A stretch of DNA of 64,000 nt, taken from positions 868,001 through 932,000 of the forward strand of contig NZ_CP062948.1 in NCBI RefSeq assembly GCF_014898175.1. Reading direction: 5' to 3'. The notes beneath the pieces are model-generated. The model was not told the origin of the DNA and did not search any database. It worked only from the letters and a program-made list of their open reading frames with translations. Made by a program: the position numbers and the translations under genes. How positions within the stretch are numbered: position 1 is the stretch's first letter; the number at the start of each line of letters is the position of its first letter. Positions 44,181-55,115 of this stretch are shown here, piece by piece. The stretch is from Bifidobacterium lemurum. GTDB lineage: Bacteria; Actinomycetota; Actinomycetes; Actinomycetales; Bifidobacteriaceae.

Positions 44181-44744
44181 TCACCGCCATCCCCAGACGA
44201 CCACGGATTTGGATCCGTCCGCGTCGCTTTCATCATATGGCTCGTGGCGGGACGGCAATGCGCGCGCGTCCTGCCGCAACGCCCGACGCCACATGCGCGC
44301 GCTGTTGGACCGCTGCACTTCGACGATGTCGCCATCGCGGCCCGCGGCGAACACGCTGTCCTCGCCCTCGGCCTGCAGCCTGCGGTTCTGCCGGCGCAAC
44401 TGGCGGTTCTCCTCCTGAAGTTCCAGAATGCGTGTGATGCCGGCCACGTTGATGCCTTCGTCCTGGCTGAGACGCTGGGCCTGCGCCAGACGGTCGATGT
44501 CGCGCAGGCAGTAGCGCCGCGCGCCGCCTTCGGTGCGTTGCGGCACCACCAGACCCACGCGGTCGTATTGCCGCAGGGTCTGGGGATGCACGCCGGCCAG
44601 TTCGGCGGCCTGACCGACGGAGAAGATGGGCAGGGAGACGTCGAAGCCGACTTCGTCGGCACCGTCCAGATCGGCACGGCCCATCACAAGGGCCGTCGCG
44701 CACATCGCGTACAGCTGACGCATCTGTTGTATCGGTCGCGCCAT
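44181..44744 (-). CDS. hspR: HspR heat-shock repressor (MerR family)
   Basis: About 187 residues from ATG 44744, preceded by GGAGGGGG. A MerR-type winged helix at about residues 36-110: PIFSVGQAAELAGVHPQTLR, then YDRVGLVVPQRTEGGARRY and a LAQAQRLSQDEGINVAGI helix. A coiled coil ELQEENRQLRRQNRRLQ ends the dimer region. HspR represses the dnaK operon by binding HAIR repeats, with DnaK as co-repressor in actinobacteria. It is the last gene of that operon here, as is usual. Confidence 0.93.
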   Translation of the reverse strand: MARPIQQMRQLYAMCATALVMGRADLDGADEVGFDVSLPIFSVGQAAELAGVHPQTLRQYDRVGLVVPQRTEGGARRYCLRDIDRLAQAQRLSQDEGINVAGITRILELQEENRQLRRQNRRLQAEGEDSVFAAGRDGDIVEVQRSNSARMWRRALRQDARALPSRHEPYDESDADGSKSVVVWGWR

Positions 44745-44819
44745 AATGCCCCCTCCTTTGCCGGTGTGCCGTGCGGGCGGTCCCTTCGCGCAGGGAACCG
44801 CCCGCATAGCGTGATATCG

Positions 44820-45833
44820 CTATCGATTCAGAGTGCCGACGAAATCGCCGGACTCCTTGTCGAATTCCTTGGCCATGCGTTTGAGTCCCAGGCCCGGCTT
44901 GGCGGGCACATGGATCTCGACGCGGCCGATCAGATCGCCGGATCGGTTGCCCGTCTGCACGCCTTTGCCGGGAATCGTCACTTCGCTGCCGCTGGACGAA
45001 CCGGCGGGCACTTTGAAGGTGACGGGGTTGCCATCGATGTCCAGAACCTCGATTTTCGCTCCGCCCACGGCCTCGCCCACGGTGACGGGCAGGGTCATGA
45101 CGATGTCGTTGCCGCGCATCGAGAACCGGGGATCGTGCGCGACGGACACGTTCAGATACAAATCGCCGGTTTTGCCGCCGTTGCGGCCGGGCTTGCCCTT
45201 GCCGGCGAGTTTGATCTTCTGGCCGTCCTTGACGCCCGCGGGCACGTGGGCCTTGAACTTCTTGCCGTCGACGGACAGGCTGACGGTCGCGCCCTTCACC
45301 GCCTGGCGGAAGGTCAGGTTGATCTTCGAATTACGGTCCTCGCCATCCTCGGGCCGGGGCGGCTGCTCGTAGCCGTACTGCGAACCCGCGCCGTACGGGG
45401 AGCCGCCTTGGCCGGCGCCGGCCGCGCCGCCGAACATCGAGAAGATGTCGTTGAGGTTCGGCTGTCCGCCGCCCTGCGTCTGGAAGCGGATGCGCGAACC
45501 GTTGCCGCCGGCGCCACCGCCGAACATCGAGCCGAAGATATCGGAGAAGCCCGCGCCGTCGAAGCCGCCCGCACCGCCGCCCGCGAAGCGCGCGCCGCCC
45601 ATGCCGAACTGGCGTATGGCGTCGTACTTCTGGCGCTGGTCCTTGTCGCTCAGCACGTCGTAGGCTTCGGAGATGTCCTTGAACTTCTCCTCGGCCTCCT
45701 TGGTTTTGTTGAGGTCGGGATGGTATTGGCGGGCCAGTTTGCGGTAGGCCTTGGTGATGTCGGATTCCGAGGCGTCCTTGGAGACACCGAGGACCTTGTA
45801 GAAATCCTTGGTCAACCATTCATTCTCAGCCAT
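44820..45833 (-). CDS. dnaJ: Co-chaperone DnaJ, zinc-finger-less type
   Basis: 337 residues from ATG 45833 (GGAGG five bases upstream). It has a J domain ([17 protein letters not shown] at YHPDLNK), a glycine/phenylalanine-rich region (about residues 75-150) and a C-terminal substrate-binding domain ([16 protein letters not shown] to [12 protein letters not shown]). The four CxxCxGxG zinc-binding repeats of class A DnaJ are absent, so it is a class B (CbpA-like) protein. It stimulates DnaK's ATPase. It is 19 bases after grpE. Confidence 0.93.
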   Translation of the reverse strand: MAENEWLTKDFYKVLGVSKDASESDITKAYRKLARQYHPDLNKTKEAEEKFKDISEAYDVLSDKDQRQKYDAIRQFGMGGARFAGGGAGGFDGAGFSDIFGSMFGGGAGGNGSRIRFQTQGGGQPNLNDIFSMFGGAAGAGQGGSPYGAGSQYGYEQPPRPEDGEDRNSKINLTFRQAVKGATVSLSVDGKKFKAHVPAGVKDGQKIKLAGKGKPGRNGGKTGDLYLNVSVAHDPRFSMRGNDIVMTLPVTVGEAVGGAKIEVLDIDGNPVTFKVPAGSSSGSEVTIPGKGVQTGNRSGDLIGRVEIHVPAKPGLGLKRMAKEFDKESGDFVGTLNR

Positions 45834-45852
45834 CACTGCCTCCTTTCGTCAA

Positions 45853-46505
45853 TCAGTTCTGCGGGGATGCGACGACGACGCGGGCGGCGCGGATCACACG
45901 GTCGCCGATGCGATAACCGGCCTCCACCACGGTGTCGACGGTTTCCTTCTCGGCCTGCGCGTCCGGCTTGTGCAGAATCGCGTCATGCTTGGTCGGGTCG
46001 AAGTCTTCGCCCTTCTCGCCGAACTTCTCCACGCCGAACTTCTCGAAGGCTTTGTCGAGCTTGGCGGCGACGGCTTTGAAGGAGTCGTCCATCTCGCCAT
46101 GCTCGCGGATGCGGTCGATGTCGTCGAGGGCGGGCAGCAGGGCGGTGAGCACGTCGATGATGCCGTGCTGGCGGAAACGCTCCTGCTCTTTCTGCGCGCG
46201 GTTGCGGAAGTTGATGAACTCCGCGCGTTCGCGCTGCAACGCCTCGAGGTATTCCGCCGCCTCCTGCTTGGCCTTGCCCAACGGGGTCAGAGTATCGTCG
46301 GTGGATTCGCCGTCACCGGCGTCCGTGCCTTCCGTTTCGGCTTGCTCGCCGTCCGCGGAAGACTCGGCCGACTCGGCGGACTCGGCCGCGCCGGCGTCCA
46401 CCGGGGCCGATCCGGCCGCCTGGCCCGCGTCCGCGGCGGGCTGGTCGGCGGCCTGATCGGCGTCCGGCAGATCGTTCAGATAGTCGTCCTTGTTGAACTC
46501 GGACA

Positions 46506-46506
<1 letters not shown>
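45853..46506 (-). CDS. grpE: Nucleotide exchange factor GrpE
   Basis: 217 residues from ATG 46506. A long acidic, alanine-rich N-terminal region (about residues 1-75) precedes the GrpE core: AEYLEALQRERAEFINFRNR, then LPALDDIDRIREHGE and the beta domain GYRIGDRVIRAARVVVA at the C-terminus. It exchanges ADP on DnaK. Its ATG overlaps the dnaK stop (TGATG), so translation is coupled. Confidence 0.94.
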
Positions 46507-48359
<1,853 letters not shown>

Positions 48360-48486
48360 AACTATGTGCTCCTTATGTTGTGCGCCCGGTTCGCCCGCGA
48401 CGCGTTGTTGTTTCACGGTTTCCCGCTCACGTTTCTCTTCGGGCCTCCGGCCTCTCTTGCGATCAGCCATCCAACCCTTTCCAAAA

Positions 48487-48507
48487 CTTGAGCCTACACC
48501 ACTCAAC
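48487..48507. promoter_or_regulatory. HAIR box 1 (HspR operator)
   Basis: CTTGAGC-N7-ACTCAAC matches the HspR inverted repeat CTTGAGT-N7-ACTCAAG at 12 of 14 arm bases. It lies 128-148 bases upstream of dnaK. Confidence 0.88.
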
Positions 48508-48547
48508 TTTACCTCGTCAACTTTTATTCCCACATCCACACAAAAAA

Positions 48548-48568
48548 GTTGAGCCACGGCAACGCAAG
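48548..48568. promoter_or_regulatory. HAIR box 2 (HspR operator)
   Basis: GTTGAGC-N7-ACGCAAG, the same layout with three arm mismatches to the consensus. The two boxes start 61 bases apart. Confidence 0.75.
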
Positions 48569-48607
48569 TTCGCGCCACCATGACTCAACAACAGTCCGAC
48601 ACCCTCT

Positions 48608-48706
48608 CACGTACACGAAATCACACGAATCCGTGTACACCGTGTACACGATTTCACCTAATTTCGTGTACATCGTGTACACGAAATCACATAAATTCGT
48701 GTACAC
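48608..48706. repeat. Three tandem 33-bp repeats with GTGTACAC palindromes
   Basis: Units at 48608-48640, 48641-48673 and 48674-48706, each 33 bases with no gap. Each unit begins with CGTGTACACG (CACGTACACG in the first), carries an AT-rich centre of the type AAATCAC-N-AATT, and ends with CGTGTACAC or CGTGTACAT. The palindrome at the end of one unit abuts that at the start of the next, making a paired dyad at each junction. No spacer diversity, so it is not CRISPR. Confidence 0.9.
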
Positions 48707-48722
48707 GGTACATGCGCACGAG

Positions 48723-48893
48723 GTGAAATCCGCACGGAACGTCACGGCGAAAAGCTTGGCCAGGTTCGTCCGCGAAGGCCGCTCCCCTGTGGCGTACCGC
48801 CTTTCCGAGCGGGACTTCGGCGTCGACGTCGTTTCCGGAACGGATGCGCCGCTCCACAGTCTGCCCCTTTACGCCGCCTTCGCCATCAAATAA
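48723..48893 (+). CDS. Possible small protein downstream of the 33-bp repeats
   Basis: From GTG 48723 to the stop at 48891-48893 the frame encodes about 56 residues (KSARNVTAKSLARFVREGRS, then PVAYRLSERDFGVDVV). Third positions are mostly G or C, as in real genes here. The frame stays open leftwards through the repeats, so a longer form with three 11-residue YT-rich repeats (start about 48549) is possible. No ribosome site is convincing and I recognise no family. It could be a relic of a longer gene. Confidence 0.3.
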   Translation: MKSARNVTAKSLARFVREGRSPVAYRLSERDFGVDVVSGTDAPLHSLPLYAAFAIK

Positions 48894-48897
48894 GGAA

Positions 48898-48935
48898 AGT
48901 CCTGCCGTACGAACCTTTCGGCGCACGGCAGGACT
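48898..48935 (-). terminator. Rho-independent terminator of the alkaline phosphatase gene
   Basis: AGTCCTGCCGT at 48898-48908 and ACGGCAGGACT at 48925-48935 form a perfect 11-pair stem. On the - strand TTTCCTTATTT follows. It begins 27 bases after the phosphatase stop. Confidence 0.88.
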
Positions 48936-48961
48936 CAATATCCGGCAGGCGAATCAGCCGA

Positions 48962-51058
48962 CTAGCGACGGGACGCCTTGGCGTACTTGATCATCAGCGC
49001 GGCCGAGACCAGCGCCGCGACGATCAGGGCGACGCCGAGCACCGCGCTGCCGGTCAAGCCCAGCGGATTAGCGGAGTCGTTCTTCACGCCGCCTTGGGCC
49101 ACCACATCGGACGAACCAGGCGTGTTCTGCGAGGACTGGTTGGCCTGCGCCTGGAACTCGAGCTCCACCGTCTTGCCTGACTGGCGGCCGGTCACACTCA
49201 GTGTGTAGCCGGCGCCTTCCGTAACGCCATCCAGCGCGATGCTGGTGGTCTGAGCGGTGGCGACGCGCACGCCGGAAACCGGAGTGCTGCCATCGGACTG
49301 GGCGATCGTGCTGCCGGCGTCATCCTTGAGTTCATAGGAGAGCACCGCGTCGCCGTCGAATCCGGAAGCGTCGGCCGTGTAGCCGCCGTCTTCGTTCCGG
49401 GTCACCGCCACGGTGGCGTCGTTGGATAGCGCGTTCTGGTCGGCGGTTTCCGTGGCCAGACCAAGCGCCTTGCCGATGGTGTAGAAGTTGTCGGTCTGAT
49501 CGCTCAGGCCGACCACACGTTGCGCTCCGGGGCCGGAGGCGGCGATGCGCAGTTGGGTTCCGGTGTGTTCCATGCCGCCGTCGTTGTAGCCGGCGTTGAT
49601 ATCCGCGGCGTCGGGATCCTCCGCCGTGGCGGTGCCATAGGAGACGACGATCTGGGAGCTGTCGACCGGGGATTCGAGGATCGTGCTCAGCGCGTACGCC
49701 GGCGGCTCGCTCACGATCTGCGAGGTGTGCGCGTGGTCTGCGGTCACGATGATCAAAGTTTCCGACAGGTCGACTTTCTCAAGCGCGGCGGAGATGGCTT
49801 TGTCGAGATCGTCGGTTTCGCCGATCTGCCCGCAGGCGTTGGCGGCGTGGTCCTGCTTGTCGATGGACGCGCCCTCGACCTGCAGGAAGAATCCCTGTTC
49901 GCTCTTCGGATTGGCCTGCAGCAGGTCGAGCGCCTTGGTCGTCATATCGGCCAATGACGCGGAGTTGCCCGCGGCGGTATCGTTGCCGAGCCAGTCGGCG
50001 TTCGTCTCGCACTGCACCGCTCCACGCTGTTCGGTGGCTTCCTGCGTCAGGGCCGGAGTCTCGGCGAACTGGGTGGGCATGTTGCCGTTGGACAGCAGCG
50101 CCAGCACGGGCTGGTCCTCCTGATATTCCAGCGCGGCGAACGCGTCCACGTCGTTCTCCACGGTTTGGAAGCCGCGGTCGCGCGCCTGTTCCCACAGCGT
50201 CTTGGTGCCGTCGCCGTAGGTGGTGTCGATTTGATTGAAGTAGGCGGAGCCGCCGCCGATAGTCACATCGGCGCGGGTGTCGAGCAGCTGTTCGGAGATG
50301 GATCCGATGCCGCCGTTCTCCTTGAGCTGGCTGGCAAGGCAGTTCTTGGTCTGGTTGCCGTCCGTCGCCGGGTCGATCTTGCCGTCGCCGTTGGTGTCGG
50401 TTTTGCCGTCCCACTTGCCCTGCGGACCGTAGCAGGAACGTTCGGTGGAGTGCGATTCCTGGACGGCCGGGGTGGCGTCCTGGATTTCGGAGGTGGTCAC
50501 GTTGCCGGTGGCCAGTCCTTTGGCTTTGGCGAGTTCGATGAGATTCAGCTGCGGATTGCCTTCGACGTCCACATCGACGGCGTTGTTGTAGGTTTTGGTG
50601 CCGGTGGCCCAGCTGGAACCGGAGGCGGACGAGTCGGTGACCGGCGTGACCACGCCGGCCGTGGTGCCGCCGGCGAGATTGCCGGACTTGTCTTTGGCCA
50701 TCAGGCTGTCGTCGGAACTGGATCCCAGCGAGAAGGTGGTGTACTGGCCCGTGCCGGCCTCGGCGTCTCCCAGAACGCCCGGTTGGCCGATTTTGTCCAG
50801 TCCGTCGAAGCTGCCGTTCGCGCCGTGCAGATAGTCGCGGGCCACGGTGATTTCGGAATCGCCCATGCCGTCGCCGATGAACAGGATCACGTTCTTCGCG
50901 CTGGCCGAACCGATGGCGGCGATGCGTTGCGCGCCGCCGTGCACCTTCAACTGATCGACCTGCTTGCCGTCGGCGGCGAGCGCCGGGGCGGCCATCGCGC
51001 CCATGGTGGCGATGGCCGCGAACGCCGCGACCGCACCCTTGACCATGTTATGTTTCAC
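48962..51058 (-). CDS. Surface-anchored alkaline phosphatase
   Basis: 698 residues from GTG 51058 (GAGGAAGAGG upstream); ATG 51046 is an in-frame alternative. A signal peptide (MVKGAVAAFAAIATMGAMAAP ending APALAADG) precedes the alkaline phosphatase fold: NVILFIGDGMGDSEI (metal ligand D), VTDSSASGSSWATGTKTYNN (phosphorylated serine in the DSxAS block), ASIDKQDHAANACG, and VTADHAHTSQI (metal-binding DH). A C-terminal domain (about residues 560-650) leads to a PLGLTGSAVLGVALIV membrane segment and a basic KASRR tail. The segment looks like a wall-sorting signal, but the LPxTG motif reads LGLTG. It frees phosphate from outside organic phosphates. Confidence 0.93.
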   Translation of the reverse strand: MKHNMVKGAVAAFAAIATMGAMAAPALAADGKQVDQLKVHGGAQRIAAIGSASAKNVILFIGDGMGDSEITVARDYLHGANGSFDGLDKIGQPGVLGDAEAGTGQYTTFSLGSSSDDSLMAKDKSGNLAGGTTAGVVTPVTDSSASGSSWATGTKTYNNAVDVDVEGNPQLNLIELAKAKGLATGNVTTSEIQDATPAVQESHSTERSCYGPQGKWDGKTDTNGDGKIDPATDGNQTKNCLASQLKENGGIGSISEQLLDTRADVTIGGGSAYFNQIDTTYGDGTKTLWEQARDRGFQTVENDVDAFAALEYQEDQPVLALLSNGNMPTQFAETPALTQEATEQRGAVQCETNADWLGNDTAAGNSASLADMTTKALDLLQANPKSEQGFFLQVEGASIDKQDHAANACGQIGETDDLDKAISAALEKVDLSETLIIVTADHAHTSQIVSEPPAYALSTILESPVDSSQIVVSYGTATAEDPDAADINAGYNDGGMEHTGTQLRIAASGPGAQRVVGLSDQTDNFYTIGKALGLATETADQNALSNDATVAVTRNEDGGYTADASGFDGDAVLSYELKDDAGSTIAQSDGSTPVSGVRVATAQTTSIALDGVTEGAGYTLSVTGRQSGKTVELEFQAQANQSSQNTPGSSDVVAQGGVKNDSANPLGLTGSAVLGVALIVAALVSAALMIKYAKASRR

Positions 51059-51253
51059 AATATGCCTCTTCCTCAATACCTGTGGGGCCGTTACGAAGAC
51101 CGGTCTTTCGGCCGGCCCGCCCCACCCGCATACGTTAGGAGCGCAAGGCATACGCGAGACTACGCCAACACGTCATATGGAGGAATCTTCGATGACGCCC
51201 GGTGAACCGGACGTGAACAACCGATGCGCCATCGAATCCCAACCCCGACGCGA

Positions 51254-53803
51254 CTATGACCGCAACAGAATCTCCTCGAGGGCGGAGATCACGCCCTCTG
51301 GCATATGCGACTGCCAGAAGTCGCCATCGGCGCGCTTGCCGCGCTCCAAGGCTCGCAGGCCCGCGAGCGCGCCCGCGCCGAGACGATCGACCATATCCAT
51401 GGCCTTGCCTTTGGTGAGGAACAGCATCTGAGCGCCATTGAGCACCGCGAAGGCGTCGCCATGCACCGGATTGCCGGCCAACATCGCCTCTCCGCCATCG
51501 GCGGGGGCGAACGCGACGATGACGCGCGCGGTGACGGGGACCTCAGGCAACGTCACGCTGGCGGTCAATGTCGTCTGGTCGTAAGCGATCTCCGCATGGA
51601 TCGCAGCACCGTCCACTGTTGCCACGCAAGTCACAGGGGCAACACCACGCAGCGCAATGGTCCATTCTCGTTCATCCGGCACATTCTGCGCGTCTCCGCG
51701 CACAGGGTCGATGGCGAATGCGCAGCCGGAACCGTCCGCGTTCCAAGTCAGGCGCATATCGGTCTGGACCAGTCCCGCCTCGCGTGCGGCGGATTCGAAG
51801 TCCTCGGCTTTCGTGAAGCGTCCGGCATCCTCGCACAACGTAAACGCGCCATCCGAGCCGGGGAACACCACCACACGCATAGCACGCGGGTTGGCGACAT
51901 CGTTGCACCGCGCGTCGGTCTCGGCGGCATCGCCCAACGGCTGCATCGGCACGATCGCCCCCGCCTTCGCGAACACAGGGATGCGGTCGAGCGCACGCCA
52001 GACCGCAAGTCGGCGACCGTTCTCATCGGCGGAGACGTATCGGCGGCCGTCGAAGAAATCGAACCATTCCCCTTGGGGCAGCCATACGTCAGCTTTGGCT
52101 CGGCGGACTTCTCCATCGACCGGATCGACGATTGGCGCGACGATCAATTCGCTGCCGAACCGGAACTCATTGCGATAGTCGTAGGCGCTGTCATTGTTGG
52201 GCTCGCTCCAATACATCGGCTGCACGATCGGCTCATCGTCGAATGCGGCGCGCCAGTTCATCGTGTACAGGTACGGGAGCAGCTCGTGGCGCAGGCGCAG
52301 GGCCTTGTTCATCGCCTCACGCGTGTTGCCGTCGAAGTTCCACGGCTCCTTGCCGTTGAATGGGGAGTCGGTGGAGTGCAGGCGGTTGATGGGACTGAAC
52401 ACGCCCAGCTGATACCAGCGCGCCTCGAGCTCGTCGTCACGGTAGCCGAACATATGGCCGCCGATGTCGTGGCTCCACCAGCCGTAGCCGATATTCGAGG
52501 CGGTGGCGGTGAATTCGGGCTGGAATTTCAACGATTCCCAAGTCACCACGGTGTCCCCCGAGAATCCGACCGGATAGCGGTGCGAGCCGGGGCCGGCGTA
52601 GCGGGAGAAGGTGAGCGGCCAACGCCCGTCACGGCCGGAGTCCAAATAATGCAGGTGGTTGAGCATCCACAGCGGGTCGAGACCGGGCATGCGGGTCACG
52701 CCGCCCTGCTGCCAGTCCAGCCACCAGAAGTCGACGCCTTCGCCTTCCAGCTCATGGTGCATGGCGAAGTAGGCTTCCATGAATTTCGGGCTGGTCAGAT
52801 CGAATTCCACAGGCTCGCCAGCTTCGGCATTCACGCCCATGGCGGCGGCCATGCCGGCGTATGGCTTTTCGAAGGCGCGCACGCCGTCGCGCGGATGCAC
52901 GTTGAGCGTGGTTTTCATACCGCGACGGCGCAGCTCGCTCAGGAACCGCTCCGGATCGGGGAAGAATTCGGGATTCCACGTGTATCCGGTCCAGCCGGAG
53001 CCGTACTTGGGATCGACGGCATCGACCAGATGCCAGTCCATATCGATGACGGCGGTGGTGAACGGCAGTTTCTCAGCTTCGAAACGGTCCATCAGGTCGA
53101 GGTATTCCGTCTCGGTGTAGCGGTGGTAGCGGCTCCACCAGTTGCCCAACGCGAAGCGCGGCAGCAACGGCGTCGGTCCGGTCAGACGATAGAGATCGCG
53201 CACGGCATCCTTGAACCGCAGACCATGGCCGAAGAAGTAGAGATCGGTCTCCTCATGTCCGCGCGGCGCGACCCACATCCCGAACGGATTGGGTTCGCCG
53301 TTCACCTGTTCTGCGGCCACGACCACGTTCGAGGCGGAGTCGTCGATCACGGCCCAGCCGTCGACCGAGCATACGCCGAGCCCCATGTCCGTGCGGCCGT
53401 CGACCTCGTCCAAGGTACGGGCGGTGCCGCCCAGATTGCCGTGAGGTTCATCGCCGTAATGCCAGGTGTTGCGCTGCGAGCGCGGCACGCCTTTGACCAC
53501 GACGCTCAGGCCCTCCTTGCTGAAAGGCCTGCGATCGTAGGTCAGCCGCAGGGCTTCGGTTTCGACGATAAGCAGTCCGTCGCGCTCGTCGACCGTGAAC
53601 CGGGGCGCCTCTCCTCCGAAATCACGATTGAACGCCATCTGGGTGGCGTTGTCCTCGAACTCGCCGCTGTCGGACCATTCGAGACGCAGCAGCGAGTCGG
53701 ACAGCACGCCGACGCGCCAATGTTCGCCTTTCAGCGTGGCCGCCTCGTCCATCTTCGGGCGCATGGCGGGAGTGAACGTGGCTGCGGATACGGACGAAGT
53801 CAT
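51254..53803 (-). CDS. GH31 alpha-glucosidase-family enzyme
   Basis: 849 residues from ATG 53803 (AAGGG seven bases upstream); longer frames overlap the divergent LacI gene. A GH31 enzyme with no signal peptide: PRFALGNWWSRYHRYTETEY, TAVIDMDWHLVD, VDFWWLDWQQGGVTRMPG (catalytic aspartate in WLDW), and IGYGWWSHDIGGHMFG (second acid). The WLDWQQG version marks a GH31 branch distinct from the 777-residue YicI-like enzyme at 33-35 kb. The long C-terminal part (about residues 600-849) has beta domains. It should hydrolyse alpha-glucosidic links in gluco-oligosaccharides. It is divergent from a LacI gene that probably controls it. Confidence 0.9.
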   Translation of the reverse strand: MTSSVSAATFTPAMRPKMDEAATLKGEHWRVGVLSDSLLRLEWSDSGEFEDNATQMAFNRDFGGEAPRFTVDERDGLLIVETEALRLTYDRRPFSKEGLSVVVKGVPRSQRNTWHYGDEPHGNLGGTARTLDEVDGRTDMGLGVCSVDGWAVIDDSASNVVVAAEQVNGEPNPFGMWVAPRGHEETDLYFFGHGLRFKDAVRDLYRLTGPTPLLPRFALGNWWSRYHRYTETEYLDLMDRFEAEKLPFTTAVIDMDWHLVDAVDPKYGSGWTGYTWNPEFFPDPERFLSELRRRGMKTTLNVHPRDGVRAFEKPYAGMAAAMGVNAEAGEPVEFDLTSPKFMEAYFAMHHELEGEGVDFWWLDWQQGGVTRMPGLDPLWMLNHLHYLDSGRDGRWPLTFSRYAGPGSHRYPVGFSGDTVVTWESLKFQPEFTATASNIGYGWWSHDIGGHMFGYRDDELEARWYQLGVFSPINRLHSTDSPFNGKEPWNFDGNTREAMNKALRLRHELLPYLYTMNWRAAFDDEPIVQPMYWSEPNNDSAYDYRNEFRFGSELIVAPIVDPVDGEVRRAKADVWLPQGEWFDFFDGRRYVSADENGRRLAVWRALDRIPVFAKAGAIVPMQPLGDAAETDARCNDVANPRAMRVVVFPGSDGAFTLCEDAGRFTKAEDFESAAREAGLVQTDMRLTWNADGSGCAFAIDPVRGDAQNVPDEREWTIALRGVAPVTCVATVDGAAIHAEIAYDQTTLTASVTLPEVPVTARVIVAFAPADGGEAMLAGNPVHGDAFAVLNGAQMLFLTKGKAMDMVDRLGAGALAGLRALERGKRADGDFWQSHMPEGVISALEEILLRS

Positions 53804-53987
53804 AGTATGCCCTTCTAACCAGGAACCGGCCATGAGCGAACGTCTCGGCGCATGACCGATTCTCAACGTGAACAGTGGATGCCGCCAGGAACACCATCGT
53901 AACGGCATCCACTTATCTAGATTATTATTTGCCGGATCCGGTGGCGATACCGGCGCGACGCCCGCGAGCCGAACGCCCGCACGCCCT

Positions 53988-54001
53988 TGCGAACGTATGC
54001 A
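53988..54001. promoter_or_regulatory. LacI operator candidate, copy 1
   Basis: TGCGAACGTATGCA, 53-66 bases before the LacI start codon and in the divergent GH31 promoter region. The reverse complement occurs exactly at 57806-57819. Confidence 0.65.
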
Positions 54002-54053
54002 GCGGAATGCAGTAGAATGAGCGCAGCATAGACGACGGCGTTCGGGAGGCGAT

Positions 54054-55079
54054 ATGGCACGAGCTGACATCCACGAGGTGGCCAAAGCGGCCGGCGTATC
54101 CATATCGACGGTCTCCCGCGCCTTCACACGGCCGGACATGGTCTCCGAGAAAACCCGGCGCAAGGTGCTCGAAGCCGCGAACCGGCTGGAGTTCACGATC
54201 TCCCGCTCGGCCGGCTCGCTGAAGACCGGCCAGGCGAACCGCGTGGCCCTGCTGATGAACGACACGATCACCAGCTGGTTCAACGTGCAGGTGTTCGCGG
54301 GGCTCAACGCGACGCTGCGCGACGAAGGCTACGACATCGCCGTGTACGACCATATCGACACGGCCGAGACCCGTCGCGAGTTCTTCGACACCATGCCCGT
54401 GCGTCATAACGTGGACGCGGTGTTCGTGGCCTCGATCGCCATCGACCCGAACGAGGTCGGGCAGCTCAAAAGCATGCATGTGCCGCTGATCGGCATCAAC
54501 ACCTCGGCCTCCGACAGTCTCGATGCCTCGATCCGCATCGACGACGAGGAGGGCATGTTCACGGCCACGCAGCATCTCATCGGCTTGGGGCACCGCCGCA
54601 TCGTCTACGTGTGCTCCGCGGCCTCCGTCTCGTTGGACGCCAGCGTCGACGCCCGCGGCCGCGGGTTCATCCGCGCCTGCGAGTCGGCGGTGGCGGCGGG
54701 CCGCGACTTGGACTGGCAGACGATCACCGTGCCGCGTGGCCCGGAGTTCATCGACTCCGCGTTGGCCGAACTGCTGGCGCTCGACCGCTTTCCCGACGCG
54801 ATCTGCTGTCAGATGGACATGCTGGCCATCCCTCTGGTCACCAGACTGGCCCGCTACGGGCACCGCGTGCCGCAGGACTATTCGATCATCGGCTTCGACG
54901 ACATGCAGAACGCGGATTGGGTGAACCTCACCACCATGAGACAGAATCCGCAGGATATGGGCCGCGACGCCGCGCACAAGGCGCTGGCTCTTATGCGCGG
55001 CGAGACGCTCGACCAACCGCATGAGATCATCAGGCCGCGTCTGGTGCTGCGCGGCACCGACGCCCCGTTCCCGCGCTGA
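54054..55079 (+). CDS. LacI-family repressor of the alpha-glucan locus
   Basis: A 341-residue LacI protein: DIHEVAKAAGVSISTVSRAF helix-turn-helix, SLKTGQANRVALLM at the hinge, and a sugar-binding core with HLIGLGHRRIVYVCSAAS and SIIGFDDMQNADWVNLTTMR. GGGAGGCGAT precedes the ATG. It is divergent from the GH31 gene. A shared 14-bp palindrome-like motif in its own promoter and in that of the importer operon at 57.8 kb suggests it controls both. Confidence 0.92.
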   Translation: MARADIHEVAKAAGVSISTVSRAFTRPDMVSEKTRRKVLEAANRLEFTISRSAGSLKTGQANRVALLMNDTITSWFNVQVFAGLNATLRDEGYDIAVYDHIDTAETRREFFDTMPVRHNVDAVFVASIAIDPNEVGQLKSMHVPLIGINTSASDSLDASIRIDDEEGMFTATQHLIGLGHRRIVYVCSAASVSLDASVDARGRGFIRACESAVAAGRDLDWQTITVPRGPEFIDSALAELLALDRFPDAICCQMDMLAIPLVTRLARYGHRVPQDYSIIGFDDMQNADWVNLTTMRQNPQDMGRDAAHKALALMRGETLDQPHEIIRPRLVLRGTDAPFPR

Positions 55080-55115
55080 CCGGCGGACCCGCCGGGCGGC
55101 CGCGCCGGCCGAAGC

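Noticed and set aside
43814..44677. 287-codon - strand frame overlapping hspR
   Set aside because: Out of frame with hspR, which has the MerR domain and ribosome site.
48608..48706. Possible CRISPR array
   Set aside because: Only three directly abutting units, no spacers, no cas genes near.
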